A stretch of DNA of 42,265 nucleotides from positions 1 through 42,265 of the forward strand of contig JAEWGI010000015.1 in assembly GCA_023388355.1 (NCBI GenBank). Reading direction: 5' to 3'. This stretch comes from Pseudomonadota bacterium (GTDB taxonomy: Bacteria > Pseudomonadota > Gammaproteobacteria > Xanthomonadales > Xanthomonadaceae). Shown in pieces: positions 20,994 through 31,799 of this stretch. The position numbers and the translations under genes are program-made. Under the pieces are notes generated by a model that saw only the letters and a program-made list of their open reading frames with translations, searched no databases and was not told the DNA's origin. Each line of letters starts with the position of its first letter. Within the stretch, counting starts at the first letter, position 1.

Positions 20994-21835
20994 GGCTGGC
21001 TCCGTCGGGATGCGGGCACGCTGCCGGACACCTGCTCGCCGGTCAAGCCGAAGCGGCGTTCGCGGGCGGAAAACGCGCGCATCGCCTCGTGCAGGGTGGC
21101 CGCGTTCAGGTCCGGCCACAGCGTGGGAGTGAACCACAGCTCGGTGTAGGCCAGCTGCCACAGCAGGAAGTTGCTGATCCGGCAGTCGCCGCCGGTGCGG
21201 ATGAACAGGTCCGGCGGCGGCAGGTCGGCCAGGGCCATGCGCGCGCCGACCGCGGCCTCGTCGATCTGCTCCGGGCGCAGGCGCCCGGCGGCCACGTCCT
21301 CGGCCAGCGCGCGCGCGGCCGCGGCGATGTCCTGGCGCCCGCCGTAGCTGGCGGCGATCGACAAGGTCAGGCGCGCGTTGCCCAGGGTGAGCGTTTCGGC
21401 CGCGTGCATGCGCGCGCGGATGTCGGCCGGGAAGGGCGAGCGGTCGCCGATGAAGCGTACTTCCACCCCGCGCCGGTGCAGCTCCTCGACCTCGCGGTCG
21501 AGCGCGGCCAGGAACAGCTTCATCAACGCGCCGACCTCTTCCTCGGGCCGGCCCCAGTTCTCGCTGGAGAACGCGAACAGGGTCAGCGCACGGATGCCCT
21601 GTTCGAGGCAGAAGTCGATGCAGACGTTGACCGCGCGGGCGCCGGCGCGATGCCCCAGCGCCCGCGGCCGCCGCCGCCGCGCGGCCCAGCGGCCGTTGCC
21701 GTCCATGATGATCGCGACGTGCCGCGGCACGTCGCGGTGATTGGTGATTGGTGATTGGTGATTCGCAGGAGCGGCGTCCAGCGAATCCGGGGTCTCAATC
21801 AACGAAGTGGCCTCTTCGGCTTTGGCTCTGACCAA
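20990..21835 (-). CDS. uppS: undecaprenyl diphosphate synthase
   Basis: cis-Prenyltransferase making the C55 lipid carrier for peptidoglycan and O-antigen. The core begins VPRHVAIIMDGNGRWAARR, the family signature with catalytic Asp in DGNGRW. It continues with LTLFAFSSENWGRP, LTLSIAASYGGRQDI and PDLFIRTGGDCRISNFLLWQLAYTELWF. The start is problematic. The open frame begins at TTG 21835 inside a heptamer-repeat element, right after an in-frame TGA, and adds a 35-residue tail (including NHQSPITNH) before the core. A GTG at 21730 would give a normal 246-residue protein but has no SD. GGTGAT in the element lies 6 nt before the TTG. Its stop overlaps the cdsA start. Confidence 0.93.
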   Translation of the reverse strand: MVRAKAEEATSLIETPDSLDAAPANHQSPITNHRDVPRHVAIIMDGNGRWAARRRRPRALGHRAGARAVNVCIDFCLEQGIRALTLFAFSSENWGRPEEEVGALMKLFLAALDREVEELHRRGVEVRFIGDRSPFPADIRARMHAAETLTLGNARLTLSIAASYGGRQDIAAAARALAEDVAAGRLRPEQIDEAAVGARMALADLPPPDLFIRTGGDCRISNFLLWQLAYTELWFTPTLWPDLNAATLHEAMRAFSARERRFGLTGEQVSGSVPASRRSQP

Positions 21836-21860
21836 TCACGAATCACCAATCACCAATCAC
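21737..21860. repeat. heptamer-armed inverted repeat element B (frr-uppS junction)
   Basis: Left arm 21737-21764 is three GTGATTG heptamers plus GTGATTC. Right arm 21833-21860 is four CAATCAC units, one changed to GAATCAC. The spacer is 68 nt and shares blocks with element A (AGGCC, GGAC..GCCGCT just before an arm). As in element A, the element sits between the stop of the upstream gene (frr, 6 bp away) and the core of the downstream gene. Confidence 0.88.
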
Positions 21861-21866
21861 GGCCCT

Positions 21867-22424
21867 TCAGACCGCCATCAGTTCCTGTTCCTTGGCCTTG
21901 ACCACCTCGTCCACGTCCTTGATCGCGCTGTCGGTGACCTTCTGGATCTCGTCCTCGAAGCGGTGCTCGTCGTCCTCGGAGATCTGCTTTTCCTTGAGCA
22001 GTTCCTTGGCCTGCTGGATCGCGTCGCGGCGGATGTTGCGGATCGCGACCTTGGCGTCCTCGCCCTCGCCGTGCACCACCTTGGTCAGGTCCCTGCGGCG
22101 CTCCTCGGTCAGGGCGGGAAGGTTGAGCCGGATGGTGGTGCCGGCGGTGTTCGGGGTCAGGCCCAGGTCCGAGGCCAGGATCGCCTTCTCGACCGCGCCC
22201 ACGATCTGCTTCTCCCACGGCGTGATGGTGAGCGAGCGCGCATCGCTGACCACGACGCTGGCGACCTGCCCCAGCGGCGTGTCCGAGCCGTAGTAGTTGA
22301 CCTTGATGTGGTCGACCAGGGCGCTGGTGGCACGCCCGGTCCGCACCTTCACCAGGGTGTGGCGCAGCGCATCGACGCTCTTGGCCATGCGCGTCTGGGC
22401 GTCCTTCTTGATCTCGTTGAGCAT
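21867..22424 (-). CDS. frr: ribosome recycling factor
   Basis: Splits post-termination ribosomes together with EF-G. Exactly 185 residues as usual: [32 protein letters not shown], the hinge [21 protein letters not shown] and the C-terminal helix ending [10 protein letters not shown]. The ATG at 22424 has a GGAG about 6 nt upstream. Upstream in-frame codons to 22493 cross the promoter and are not coding. The stop is 6 bp from repeat element B. Confidence 0.98.
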   Translation of the reverse strand: MLNEIKKDAQTRMAKSVDALRHTLVKVRTGRATSALVDHIKVNYYGSDTPLGQVASVVVSDARSLTITPWEKQIVGAVEKAILASDLGLTPNTAGTTIRLNLPALTEERRRDLTKVVHGEGEDAKVAIRNIRRDAIQQAKELLKEKQISEDDEHRFEDEIQKVTDSAIKDVDEVVKAKEQELMAV

Positions 22425-22460
22425 CGCCGGCTCCGGTCGTTGTGCGGGTGGAACCGCCGG

Positions 22461-22466
22461 ATTATA
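22461..22466 (-). promoter_or_regulatory. -10 element for frr
   Basis: A perfect TATAAT on the minus strand, 37 nt upstream of the frr ATG, in the 178-bp gap after pyrH. No good -35 at 16-18 bp is seen (a TTGCGG lies 21 bp away), so strength is uncertain. Confidence 0.5.
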
Positions 22467-22602
22467 GGCGCTGGCGGACCCGCAGGCCCGCAATCCGCTT
22501 CCGGTCCGCGGCCGCCCGCACTGCGGGAGCGGCTCGGGCTGCGACCGGCGACTGCGTATTCACCCCGTCCGGCAGCCCCGGACCGCCGCAGCGCAATCGC
22601 CC

Positions 22603-23325
22603 TCAGCCGCGTCCGCGCACCAGGGTGCCGATCGGCTCGCCCTGCAGGATGCGCAGCAGCACCCCGGGCTGGGACATGTCGAAGATGCGCAGGGGCAGTT
22701 CGCTGTCGCGGCACAGCGCGAACGCGGCGGTGTCCATCACCTGCAGGTTGCGGGAGATCACCTCGTCGTAGCCCAGGCTCTCGTAGCGCACCGCGTCGGC
22801 GTGCTTCTTCGGGTCCTTGTCGTAGACCCCGTCGACCTTGGTGGCCTTGAGCAGCAGGTCGGCGCCGATCTCGATCGCGCGCAGCGCGGCGCCCGAGTCG
22901 GTGGTGAAGAACGGATTGCCGGTGCCGGCGGCGAAGATCCCGATCCGGCCCTTCTCGAGGTGGCGGATCGCACGGCGGCGGATGTAGTCCTCGCACACGT
23001 CGTTGATCTTGATCGCGCTCATCACCCGGACCTTGCCGCCGAGCTTTTCCAGCGCATCCTGCATCGCCAGCGCGTTGATCACCGTGGCCAGCATGCCCAT
23101 CTGGTCGCCGGTCACCCGATCCATCCCGGCCGCCGCCAGTCCCGCGCCGCGGAAGATGTTGCCGCCACCGATGACCACCCCGATCTCGGCCCCGGCCTGC
23201 TGCGTCTCGATGATCTCCCGGGCCAGCCGGCTGATGACCTTGGGGTCGATGCCGTAGTCCTCCTCGCCCATCAGCGCCTCGCCGGACAGCTTCAACAGGA
23301 CGCGGCGGTAGGCGAGTTGCGACAT
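22603..23325 (-). CDS. pyrH: UMP kinase
   Basis: Phosphorylates UMP to UDP with ATP; an amino-acid-kinase fold hexamer usually controlled by GTP and UTP. The 240-residue protein has [78 protein letters not shown] and the C-terminal [23 protein letters not shown]. The ATG at 23325 follows a GGAG at about 8 nt spacing. It is separated from tsf by a terminator and a 367-bp gap, so it probably has its own promoter. Confidence 0.98.
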   Translation of the reverse strand: MSQLAYRRVLLKLSGEALMGEEDYGIDPKVISRLAREIIETQQAGAEIGVVIGGGNIFRGAGLAAAGMDRVTGDQMGMLATVINALAMQDALEKLGGKVRVMSAIKINDVCEDYIRRRAIRHLEKGRIGIFAAGTGNPFFTTDSGAALRAIEIGADLLLKATKVDGVYDKDPKKHADAVRYESLGYDEVISRNLQVMDTAAFALCRDSELPLRIFDMSQPGVLLRILQGEPIGTLVRGRG

Positions 23326-23351
23326 TGGAAACTCCGTGGCGGGCGGTGTGA

Positions 23352-23357
23352 ATTCTA
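23352..23357 (-). promoter_or_regulatory. -10-like element for pyrH
   Basis: TAGAAT on the minus strand, 26 nt upstream of the pyrH ATG and just above its Shine-Dalgarno. No recognisable -35 is seen at 16-18 bp. Confidence 0.4.
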
Positions 23358-23521
23358 GCCGATGCGGCCTGGGCGTTGCTGTCGCTGCTCCTGCTCCTTG
23401 CCCTGGTCGCGTGGGAAGCTCGGGATCGGGACGCCCGCGAAGCGCGCGATGGATGGCGGCGCGACCTGAAGCCGCCCTTCCCGACCTGCCGTTGCGCGGA
23501 GGGAGGAGCAGGGCCGGAGCG

Positions 23522-23574
23522 CCGCTTTGCTTCAGCTCCTTCCCCGCAAGCGGAGGAGGAGCCAGACAAAGCGG
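23522..23574. repeat. long imperfect hairpin between tsf and pyrH
   Basis: CCGCTTTG (23522-23529) pairs perfectly with CAAAGCGG (23567-23574). Inside it, 23535-23547 pairs with 23550-23562 with one mismatch and one G-T pair around an AA apex. A 5/4-nt internal loop separates the two stems. The remainder of the 367-bp gap 23326-23692 holds the tsf terminator and the pyrH -10; I see no gene in it. A dispersed intergenic palindrome or an RNA structure are both possible. Confidence 0.55.
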
Positions 23575-23631
23575 GGAGGAGCCGGCCAGGCGCGGCCGCC
23601 GCCGTCCCTGCCGCTTCCCCGGCTGGAGGAA

Positions 23632-23666
23632 GAAAGCAAAAGGCCGCGGGATTGCTCCCGCGGCCT
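23632..23666 (-). terminator. intrinsic terminator of rpsB-tsf
   Basis: On the minus strand AGGCCGCGGGA (23666-23656) pairs perfectly with TCCCGCGGCCT (23651-23641) over a GCAA (GNRA) tetraloop, followed by TTTGCTTTCTT. This gives an 11-bp GC-rich stem with a T-rich tail 26 bp after the tsf stop. Confidence 0.88.
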
Positions 23667-23692
23667 CTGGTTCGAACGCCGGTGGCCGTGGC

Positions 23693-24565
<873 letters not shown>

Positions 24566-24652
24566 CGGGGACCTCGAATTCGGAAGATATGGGCGGCGGG
24601 CGCGCGCCCGCTGCATGATTCATGGCGGCGGCGGAAGTCCGCCGGCCGCGAT

Positions 24653-24681
24653 CGCAACCGCGCCAGGATGGCGCGGCCGCG
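24653..24681 (-). promoter_or_regulatory. rpsB-tsf intercistronic stem-loop
   Basis: Positions 24653-24665 pair with 24669-24681: a 13-bp stem, with two G-U pairs in the minus-strand RNA, around a 3-nt loop. There is no U-tract, so it is more likely an mRNA stabiliser, processing site or weak attenuator than a full terminator. It would set the ratio of tsf to rpsB. Confidence 0.5.
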
Positions 24682-24692
24682 TTGCCGGGCGA

Positions 24693-25505
<813 letters not shown>

Positions 25506-25762
25506 TGGTGAAACTCCGGACAGGGAACCGGCGCCCGGGTCGTTGGGGCGCTGCGGCCTGCGCAGGGCAGGACGCGTGGTTCCGGGGTTGGGCCTCCCCG
25601 CCGCCTCCGTGGCCAGATCCCTCGCTTGATCCGTACCGGGGCCGTGGCCCCGGACTGCGAGGGACACCCCGGCACGGGTGTCTGCAGCGGGTGTGTATTC
25701 GCCTGCGTCGACGACGCGATGCCCGGCGTGGGCAGCTGGCCACCGGACTCCGGCGACACAGC
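25506..25762 (-). promoter_or_regulatory. rpsB 5' leader with two strong hairpins
   Basis: The roughly 255-nt leader predicted from the promoter to the rpsB ATG contains two perfect inverted repeats: GACACCC/GGGTGTC at 25663-25682 (6-nt loop) and CCGGGGCC/GGCCCCGG at 25636-25653 (2-nt centre). In E. coli the rpsB leader is the S2 target. Similar autoregulation is inferred here from position and structure only. Confidence 0.5.
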
Positions 25763-25768
25763 CGGCGA

Positions 25769-25797
25769 ATGATAGCCGCTGCGGCGGCCGGGGGCAA
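25769..25797 (-). promoter_or_regulatory. sigma-70 promoter of rpsB-tsf
   Basis: On the minus strand TTGCCC (25797-25792) is followed after exactly 17 bp by TATCAT (25774-25769). This is the best promoter in the rpsB-map divergent gap, with a predicted transcription start near 25762. Confidence 0.7.
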
Positions 25798-25892
25798 ACC
25801 GGGCCGGATCGTCCAGATCCGGGGGCCGGGCGCCGGGCCGCGCCGCCGGGGCACCGCCGCGGCCTGCGCCGGCACGCCCGGCCGGCGTCGGC

Positions 25893-25898
25893 GATAAT
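25893..25898 (+). promoter_or_regulatory. -10 element for map, probable leaderless start
   Basis: GATAAT ends 6 nt before the map ATG at 25905, so the predicted transcription start falls on or next to the start codon. No Shine-Dalgarno is present and the -35 region is not recognisable. Confidence 0.45.
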
Positions 25899-25904
25899 GC
25901 GGCC

Positions 25905-26681
25905 ATGACCATCCAGACCAAGACACCGGACCAGATCGGGAAGATGCGCGTCGCCGGGCGGCTTGCGGCCGAGGTGCTGCAGGTCGTGTCCGAACACGTC
26001 CGCCCGGGCGTGAGCACCCTGGAGCTCGATCGCATCTGCCACGACCACATCGTCAACGTGCAGAAGGCCACCCCGGCCAACCTCGGCTACAAGGGCTATC
26101 CCAGGACCACCTGCATCTCGGCCAACAACGTCATCTGCCACGGCATCCCGAGCGAGGCCAAGGTGCTCAGGGACGGCGACATCATCAACATCGACGTCAC
26201 CGTCATCAAGGACGGCTGGCACGGCGACACCAGCCGCATGTACTACGTGGGTACGCCGTCGGTAATGGCCAGGCGGCTGGTCGAGACCACGCGCGAGGCG
26301 CTGTTCCGTGGCATCCGCGCGGTGCGGCCGGGGGCGACCCTGGGCGACGTCGGCCATGCGATCCAGCAATACGCGGAGGGGCAGCGCTTCAGCGTGGTCC
26401 GCGAGTACTGTGGCCACGGCATCGGGCAGGTCTACCACGAGGACCCGCAGGTGCTGCACTACGGGCGGCAGGGCGAAGGACTGGTGCTGGCGCCGGGCAT
26501 GACCTTCACCATCGAACCGATGATCAACGAGGGTGCGCGCCACACCCGCCTGCTGCCCGACGGCTGGACCGTGGTGACCAGGGACCGGAAGCTCTCCGCG
26601 CAGTGGGAGCACACCGTGGTGGTGACCGATGACGGGGTCGAGATCCTGACCCGGTTGCCCGGCGACGACAACGACCTTTGA
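25905..26681 (+). CDS. map: methionine aminopeptidase type I
   Basis: Removes N-terminal Met from nascent proteins. The 258-residue pita-bread enzyme shows [10 protein letters not shown] and the metal ligands in order: Asp in [20 protein letters not shown] (two Asp), His in [13 protein letters not shown], Glu in [10 protein letters not shown] and Glu in [11 protein letters not shown]. The ATG at 25905 has no SD but is preceded closely by a GATAAT hexamer, suggesting a leaderless mRNA. It is divergent from rpsB; its stop overlaps the possible glnD TTG start. Confidence 0.97.
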   Translation: MTIQTKTPDQIGKMRVAGRLAAEVLQVVSEHVRPGVSTLELDRICHDHIVNVQKATPANLGYKGYPRTTCISANNVICHGIPSEAKVLRDGDIINIDVTVIKDGWHGDTSRMYYVGTPSVMARRLVETTREALFRGIRAVRPGATLGDVGHAIQQYAEGQRFSVVREYCGHGIGQVYHEDPQVLHYGRQGEGLVLAPGMTFTIEPMINEGARHTRLLPDGWTVVTRDRKLSAQWEHTVVVTDDGVEILTRLPGDDNDL

Positions 26682-26683
26682 AC

Positions 26684-29299
26684 GTGACCGCGGCCTCCGA
26701 CCACAGCGACGCGGCGTTGCGCCCGGAGGAGGACGCGGCCTGGGCGGCGGTCGCCGCCGAGTCTCTGCGCGCCCAGGACGCCGGCTTCGCCCAGCGCTTC
26801 GACGCCGACGGCGACATCGAGCGCCTGCTGCTGGCGCGGGTGATCGCGGTCGACGGCCTGGTGCGCCAGACCTGGTCGCGGACGATACCGGCCGACGCCG
26901 ACCTGACCCTGTTCGCGATCGGCGGCTACGGGCGCGGCGAGCTGTTCCCGCGTTCGGACATCGACTTGCTGGTGGTGGTGGGCGAGCACGCCAGCGCGGA
27001 CGACACCGCGGCGCTGTCGCGGCTGTTCGCGCTGCTGTGGGATGCCGGGCTGCCGGTGGGGCACGCGGTGCGCACGCTGGACGAATGCACGCGCGCCGCG
27101 GCCGAGGACATCACCGTGATGACCTCGCTGATCGAGGCGCGACCGCTGGTGGCGACGCCGGAGATGGCGGCGCGGCTCGAGGAGGCGGTGGCGGTAGACC
27201 GGGTCTGGCCGGCGGACGAATTCTTCGCCGCCAAGCGCGAGGAGCTGCGCCAGCGCCACGCCCGCTTCGGCGATACCGCCGACAACCTCGAACCCAATAT
27301 CAAGGAAGGCCCGGGCGGGCTGCGCGACATCCACACCCTGCGCTGGATGGCGCGGCGGGTGTTCGGCACCCGCGACATCGAGTCGCTGATCCCGCTCGGT
27401 CACCTGGGCCTGGACGAATACGCCGCGCTCGAGCGCGAATGGCGGGTGCTGGCGCGGCTGCGCTACGGCCTGCACCTGGTGGCGCGCAAGCGCGAGGAGC
27501 GCCTGCGCTTCGACTACCAGAAGGCGCTGGCCGCGCGCCTGCAGCATGTCGAGGACGCCGACAACACCCGCATCGAGCGGATGATGCAGGAGTTCTATCG
27601 CAGCGCCGCGATCGTGCTGCGCATCGGCGAGCGCCTGCTGCAGCGCTACGAGGAGCAGATCGAGGGCGACGCGGAGGCGGTGCCGCTGGATGCGGAGTTC
27701 GCGATGAAGCGCGGCTATCTGGTGGCCCGCGACGAGTTCTGGCCCGGTGGCGACATGTCGCGCGTGTTCTGGCTGTTCGCGCTGTGGGCCGACCATCCCG
27801 GCGCCAAGGGCCTGCATTCGCGCACCGCGCGCGCGCTGGCCGAATCGCTGCACGCGCTGCCCGCCTACCAGGACGCGTCGGCCGAACTGCGCGAGGACTT
27901 CGTGGCCCTGCTGCGCGGCCCGGGTCCGGTGCGCTCGCTCGAGCGCATGGCCCGGCTGGGCGTGCTTGGCCGCTGGATCCCGGCGTTCGCGAAGGTGTCC
28001 GGGCGGATGCAGTTCGACCTGTTCCACGTGTACACGGTCGACCAGCACACGCTGGCGGTGCTGCGCAACCTGGCCTCGTTCTCCACCGGCATCCCCGACG
28101 AGCGCTTCTCGATGGCGCACGAGGTCTGGCCGCTGCTGCGCAAGCCCGAACTGCTGCTGGTCGCGGGGCTGTTCCACGACATCGCCAAGGGCCGCGGCGG
28201 CGACCATTCCGAGCTTGGCGCGGTCGACGCGCGCGCGTTCTGCGAGGCGCTCGGCTTCAGCGCCGGCGACACCGCGCTGGTGGAATGGCTGGTGCTCAAG
28301 CACCTGCTGATGTCGGTCACCGCGCAGAAGCAGGACATCTCCGACCCGGCGGTGATCCACCGCTTCGCGGTCGAGGTGGCCGAGCGCGAGCGCCTGGACT
28401 ATCTCTACCTGCTGACCTGCGCCGACATCGCCGGCACTTCTCCGCAGCTGTGGAACGCGTGGAAGGACCGGCTGCTGGCGGACCTGCGCATCGCCACCCG
28501 CTACGCGCTGCGGCGCGGCCTGGAGCACCGCATCGGCGCAGCCGAGCGGATCGCCGAAACCCGCGACAAGGCCAGGGGCCTGCTCGTGGCCGAGGGCGTT
28601 GGGGGGATCGACGCGCTGTTCGCGCGCATGCCCGACGCCAGCTTCCTGCGCGCGCGCCCCGACCAGGTGGTGTGGCAGGCGCTGGCGCTGCGCGAGGCCG
28701 GCGTCGGCGCCACGGTGGCGCGCGCGCGGCGCGTGGCGGGTGCGGGCGAGGCGCTGGAAGTGTTCGTGCACGCGCCCGACCGCGACGGGCTGTTCGCGGC
28801 GATCGTGATCACCCTCGACCGCCTCGGTCTTGCGATCCAGCAGGCGCGGGCGCTCGATGGCCCGGTCGACACCATCTTCGACACCTTCCAGGTGCTGTCG
28901 GTGGACCAGCGCCAGGCGCCGGATACCGCCGCGATCGAGCGCAAGCTGGCCACCGTGCTCGCCGGTTCGCTCGACGTGCGGCCGGCGCGGCGCGCCCAGC
29001 CGCGCCACCTGCGCCACTTCCGGGTGGTGCCGCAGGTCGATTTCGACACCACCGCCGACGGCCAGCGCACCGTGATGAGCCTGGTCTGCACCGACCGCCC
29101 GGGCCTGCTGGCCGACATCGCGCAGGTATTGCGCCAGCAGCGCATGCGCGTCCACGACGCGCGCATCGCGACCTTCGGCGCGCGCGCCGAAGACGTGTTC
29201 CTGGTCAGCGACCGGCAGGACCGCGCGCTGGACGAACCCCAGTGCGTCGCCCTGCGCGACGCACTCCAACTTGGCATCGATGGAGAACACCAGGCATGA
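26684..29299 (+). CDS. glnD: bifunctional uridylyltransferase/uridylyl-removing enzyme GlnD
   Basis: Glutamine sensor that uridylylates PII at low nitrogen and deuridylylates it at high glutamine. The 871-residue protein has the nucleotidyltransferase motif [19 protein letters not shown] from residue 80, the GlnD linker ([21 protein letters not shown]), an HD domain with H498-D499 in [17 protein letters not shown], and two C-terminal ACT domains ([20 protein letters not shown] and [16 protein letters not shown]). The start is GTG 26684 or TTG 26678; the latter overlaps the map stop (TTGA). The stop overlaps the dapD ATG. The PII gene is not in the window. Confidence 0.96.
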   Translation: MTAASDHSDAALRPEEDAAWAAVAAESLRAQDAGFAQRFDADGDIERLLLARVIAVDGLVRQTWSRTIPADADLTLFAIGGYGRGELFPRSDIDLLVVVGEHASADDTAALSRLFALLWDAGLPVGHAVRTLDECTRAAAEDITVMTSLIEARPLVATPEMAARLEEAVAVDRVWPADEFFAAKREELRQRHARFGDTADNLEPNIKEGPGGLRDIHTLRWMARRVFGTRDIESLIPLGHLGLDEYAALEREWRVLARLRYGLHLVARKREERLRFDYQKALAARLQHVEDADNTRIERMMQEFYRSAAIVLRIGERLLQRYEEQIEGDAEAVPLDAEFAMKRGYLVARDEFWPGGDMSRVFWLFALWADHPGAKGLHSRTARALAESLHALPAYQDASAELREDFVALLRGPGPVRSLERMARLGVLGRWIPAFAKVSGRMQFDLFHVYTVDQHTLAVLRNLASFSTGIPDERFSMAHEVWPLLRKPELLLVAGLFHDIAKGRGGDHSELGAVDARAFCEALGFSAGDTALVEWLVLKHLLMSVTAQKQDISDPAVIHRFAVEVAERERLDYLYLLTCADIAGTSPQLWNAWKDRLLADLRIATRYALRRGLEHRIGAAERIAETRDKARGLLVAEGVGGIDALFARMPDASFLRARPDQVVWQALALREAGVGATVARARRVAGAGEALEVFVHAPDRDGLFAAIVITLDRLGLAIQQARALDGPVDTIFDTFQVLSVDQRQAPDTAAIERKLATVLAGSLDVRPARRAQPRHLRHFRVVPQVDFDTTADGQRTVMSLVCTDRPGLLADIAQVLRQQRMRVHDARIATFGARAEDVFLVSDRQDRALDEPQCVALRDALQLGIDGEHQA

Positions 29300-30135
29300 C
29301 AGCAGCGGCAAGCGACACGCAGCGCACGATCGAGCAAGTGTGGGAGCGGCGCGCGGCGCTGTCGGCCGACGGGATCGAGGCGCTGCGGCCGGCGGTCGAA
29401 CAGGCCATGGCCGGGCTGGAGTCGGGCGAGCTGCGCGTGGCCGAACCGAAGCCCGGGGGCGGCTGGCAGGTCAACGAATGGCTGAAGAAGGCGGTGCTGC
29501 TGTACTTCCGGGTCAACGACATGGCTCTGGTGGAGGCGCAGCCGGCGCCGTACTGGGACAAGGTCGAGGCCCGCTTCGCCGGCTTCGACGCCGAACGCTT
29601 CCGGGCCCTGGGCGTGCGCGTGGTTCCGGGCGCAGTCGCGCGCCGCGGCACCTACTTCGGCCGCGACGTGGTGCTGATGCCGAGCTTCGTCAACATCGGC
29701 GCCCACGTCGGCGAGGGCACGATGGTCGACACCTGGGCCACGGTGGGGTCCTGCGCGCAGATCGGCAGGCACGTCCACCTGTCCGGCGGCGCCGGCATCG
29801 GCGGCGTGCTCGAGCCGCTGCAGGCCAGCCCGACCATCATCGAGGACCATTGCTTCATCGGCGCGCGCTCGGAAGTCGTGGAAGGCGTGGTGGTCGGCCA
29901 CCACAGCGTGATCGGCATGGGCGTGTTCATCGGCCAGTCCACCCGCATCTACAACCGCGCCACCGGCGAGGTCGGCTACGGCTACGTGCCGCCGGGCAGC
30001 GTGGTGGTGTCGGGCCAGCTGCCGGCGAAGGACGGTTCGCATTCGCTGTACTGCGCGGTGATCGTCAAGCAGGTGGACGAGAAGACCCGCAGCAAGACCA
30101 GCGTCAACGACCTGCTGCGCGGGCTGGCCGACTGA
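29296..30135 (+). CDS. dapD: 2,3,4,5-tetrahydropyridine-2,6-dicarboxylate N-succinyltransferase
   Basis: Succinylates tetrahydrodipicolinate in the lysine/meso-DAP pathway. The 279-residue protein has a helical N-terminal domain and a left-handed beta-helix ([65 protein letters not shown]). It ends with [15 protein letters not shown] and the NDLLR tail. The ATG at 29296 overlaps the glnD stop (ATGA). It pairs functionally with dapE two genes downstream. Confidence 0.98.
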   Translation: MTAAASDTQRTIEQVWERRAALSADGIEALRPAVEQAMAGLESGELRVAEPKPGGGWQVNEWLKKAVLLYFRVNDMALVEAQPAPYWDKVEARFAGFDAERFRALGVRVVPGAVARRGTYFGRDVVLMPSFVNIGAHVGEGTMVDTWATVGSCAQIGRHVHLSGGAGIGGVLEPLQASPTIIEDHCFIGARSEVVEGVVVGHHSVIGMGVFIGQSTRIYNRATGEVGYGYVPPGSVVVSGQLPAKDGSHSLYCAVIVKQVDEKTRSKTSVNDLLRGLAD

Positions 30136-30183
30136 GCCGTCGCGCAAGCTCCTGCAGCCCACGGCCCTGAAGAGGATGGACGC

Positions 30184-30537
30184 GTGACCACCGTGTACGG
30201 ACTGAAGAACTGCGATACCTGCCGCAAGGCCACGAAGTGGCTCGACCGCTTTGGCATCGCGCATACCTTCGTCGACTACCGCGAGCACAAGCCCAGCCCG
30301 GAAACCCTGGTCGAATGGGCTGGCAAGCTCGGCGGCTTTGCCGCGATGGTCAACAGGTCATCGACCACCTGGCGGCAGCTGCCCGAAAACCGCAAGGCCG
30401 CGGCCAGCGATGCGGAATGGAAGCTGCTGCTGCGCGAACATCCGCAGCTGATCCGGCGCCCGGTGGTGGTCACGGCGGACAACGAGATCAGCCAGGGCTT
30501 CACCGACAACGGCTTCAAGAAGCGCTTCGGCATCTGA
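30184..30537 (+). CDS. ArsC/Spx-family (YffB-like) protein
   Basis: 117-residue thioredoxin-fold protein with an N-terminal CxxC (C10-D-T-C13 in LKNCDTCRKATKWLD), FVDYREHKPS, FAAMVNRSSTTWRQL, HPQLIRRPVVV and NGFKKRFG. This is the ArsC/Spx superfamily, closest to E. coli YffB, which also neighbours dapE. Its position between dapD and dapE is conserved in gammaproteobacteria but its role is not established; true arsenate reduction is unproven. It starts with GTG at 30184, preceded by GAGG at 30172-30175. It lies 48 bp after dapD. Confidence 0.9.
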   Translation: MTTVYGLKNCDTCRKATKWLDRFGIAHTFVDYREHKPSPETLVEWAGKLGGFAAMVNRSSTTWRQLPENRKAAASDAEWKLLLREHPQLIRRPVVVTADNEISQGFTDNGFKKRFGI

Positions 30538-30593
30538 AGCCACGCGGCCGCGGCGGCTTGTGATTTGCGCTGCGGTGGAGAATCCTGCCGCAC

Positions 30594-31745
30594 ATGACCT
30601 CAACCAGCGACGTCCTGCAACTGGCCAGCGATCTGATCGCGCGCCCCTCGGTCACCCCGGACGACGCCGGCTGCCAGGCGCTGCTCGGCGAACGCCTCGC
30701 CCGCGCCGGCTTCGCGCTCGAGCGCCTGCGCTTCGGCGAGGTCGACAACCTCTGGGCCACGCACGGCAGCGACGGTCCGCTGCTGGTCCTGCTCGGCCAC
30801 ACCGACGTGGTGCCGCCGGGGCCGCGCGAGGCCTGGGCCAGCGATCCGTTCGCGCCGACCGTGCGCGACGGCGTGCTCTACGGCCGCGGCGCGGCCGACA
30901 TGAAGGGCAGCGTGGCCGCGTTCGTGGTGGCGCTGGAGCGCTTCGTGGCCGCGCATCCCGGCCATCCCGGCACCGTCGCCCTGCTGCTGACCTCGGACGA
31001 GGAGGGCGACGCCATCGACGGCGTGCGCCGGGTGGCGGAGGTCTTCCGCGGGCGCGGCACGCGGATCGACTGGTGCATCACCGGTGAGCCGTCCTCGACC
31101 GCGCGCCTGGGCGACCTGCTGCGCGTCGGCCGCCGCGGCAGCCTCTCGGGCACGCTCGCGGTACGCGGCGTGCAGGGCCACGTCGCCTATCCGGACAAGG
31201 CGCGCAACCCGATCCACCAGGCCGCGCCGGCGCTGGCGGAACTGGTGGCCAGGCGCTGGGACGAGGGCTACGACAGCTTCCCGCCCACCAGCCTGCAGAT
31301 CAGCAACGTCAACGCCGGGACCGGCGCCGGCAATGTCATTCCGGGCGAGCTGCAGGTGCTGTTCAACCTGCGCTACAACCCGCACTGGGACGCGGCCGCG
31401 CTGGAGCGCGAGGTGGCCGCCACGCTCGACGGACACGGCCTGGAGTACGACCTGCGCTGGCACCGCAGCGGCGAACCGTTCCACACCCCCGAAGGCCGGC
31501 TGCGCTCGGCTGCGCGCGAAGTGCTGGCCGGGTTCGCCGGCGCGCCGCCCGAGGAAAGCACCGGCGGCGGCACCTCCGACGCGCGCTTCATCGCCCCGCT
31601 GGGCGCGCAATGCATCGAGGTCGGCCCGGTCAACGCCAGCATCCACCAGGTCGACGAACACGTGCGCGTGGGGGATCTCGAAGCGCTGCCCGACCTGTAC
31701 CTGGCCCTGGTCGAACGCCTGCTGTCCACCCCCGATTCGCCGTAG
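30594..31745 (+). CDS. dapE: succinyl-diaminopimelate desuccinylase
   Basis: Dinuclear zinc hydrolase releasing L,L-diaminopimelate. The 383-residue M20 protein has zinc ligands in GHTDVVPPG (His), [10 protein letters not shown] (Asp), [12 protein letters not shown] (catalytic Glu and Glu ligand), TGEPSS (Glu) and [10 protein letters not shown] (His), plus a dimerisation domain with [15 protein letters not shown]. The ATG at 30594 is the family start, and its stop lies inside a perfect 18-bp palindrome. It converges on the ubiB-like gene with a 54-bp gap. Confidence 0.97.
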   Translation: MTSTSDVLQLASDLIARPSVTPDDAGCQALLGERLARAGFALERLRFGEVDNLWATHGSDGPLLVLLGHTDVVPPGPREAWASDPFAPTVRDGVLYGRGAADMKGSVAAFVVALERFVAAHPGHPGTVALLLTSDEEGDAIDGVRRVAEVFRGRGTRIDWCITGEPSSTARLGDLLRVGRRGSLSGTLAVRGVQGHVAYPDKARNPIHQAAPALAELVARRWDEGYDSFPPTSLQISNVNAGTGAGNVIPGELQVLFNLRYNPHWDAAALEREVAATLDGHGLEYDLRWHRSGEPFHTPEGRLRSAAREVLAGFAGAPPEESTGGGTSDARFIAPLGAQCIEVGPVNASIHQVDEHVRVGDLEALPDLYLALVERLLSTPDSP

Positions 31746-31796
31746 GCGCGCCTACGGTGCCCGTCGGGGCCGGGGCTGCTCCCGCAGGCGCGCCTG
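31740..31796. terminator. paired palindromes in the dapE/ubiB convergent gap
   Basis: A perfect 18-bp palindrome (CCGTAGGCG/CGCCTACGG, 31740-31757) covers the dapE stop. A second 12-bp one (CAGGCG/CGCCTG, 31785-31796) shares the AGGCGCGCCT core and ends just before the ubiB-like stop. Neither has a T-run, so a bidirectional terminator role is only inferred from position. Confidence 0.35.
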
Positions 31797-31799
31797 GCG

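Noticed and set aside
22425..22493. N-terminal extension of frr
   Set aside because: Crosses the TATAAT promoter and SD; the 185-residue form from 22424 is the family length.
26459..29311. Long minus-strand open frame opposite glnD and map
   Set aside because: Shadow frame with repetitive His/Gln/Arg composition; glnD motifs are intact on the plus strand.
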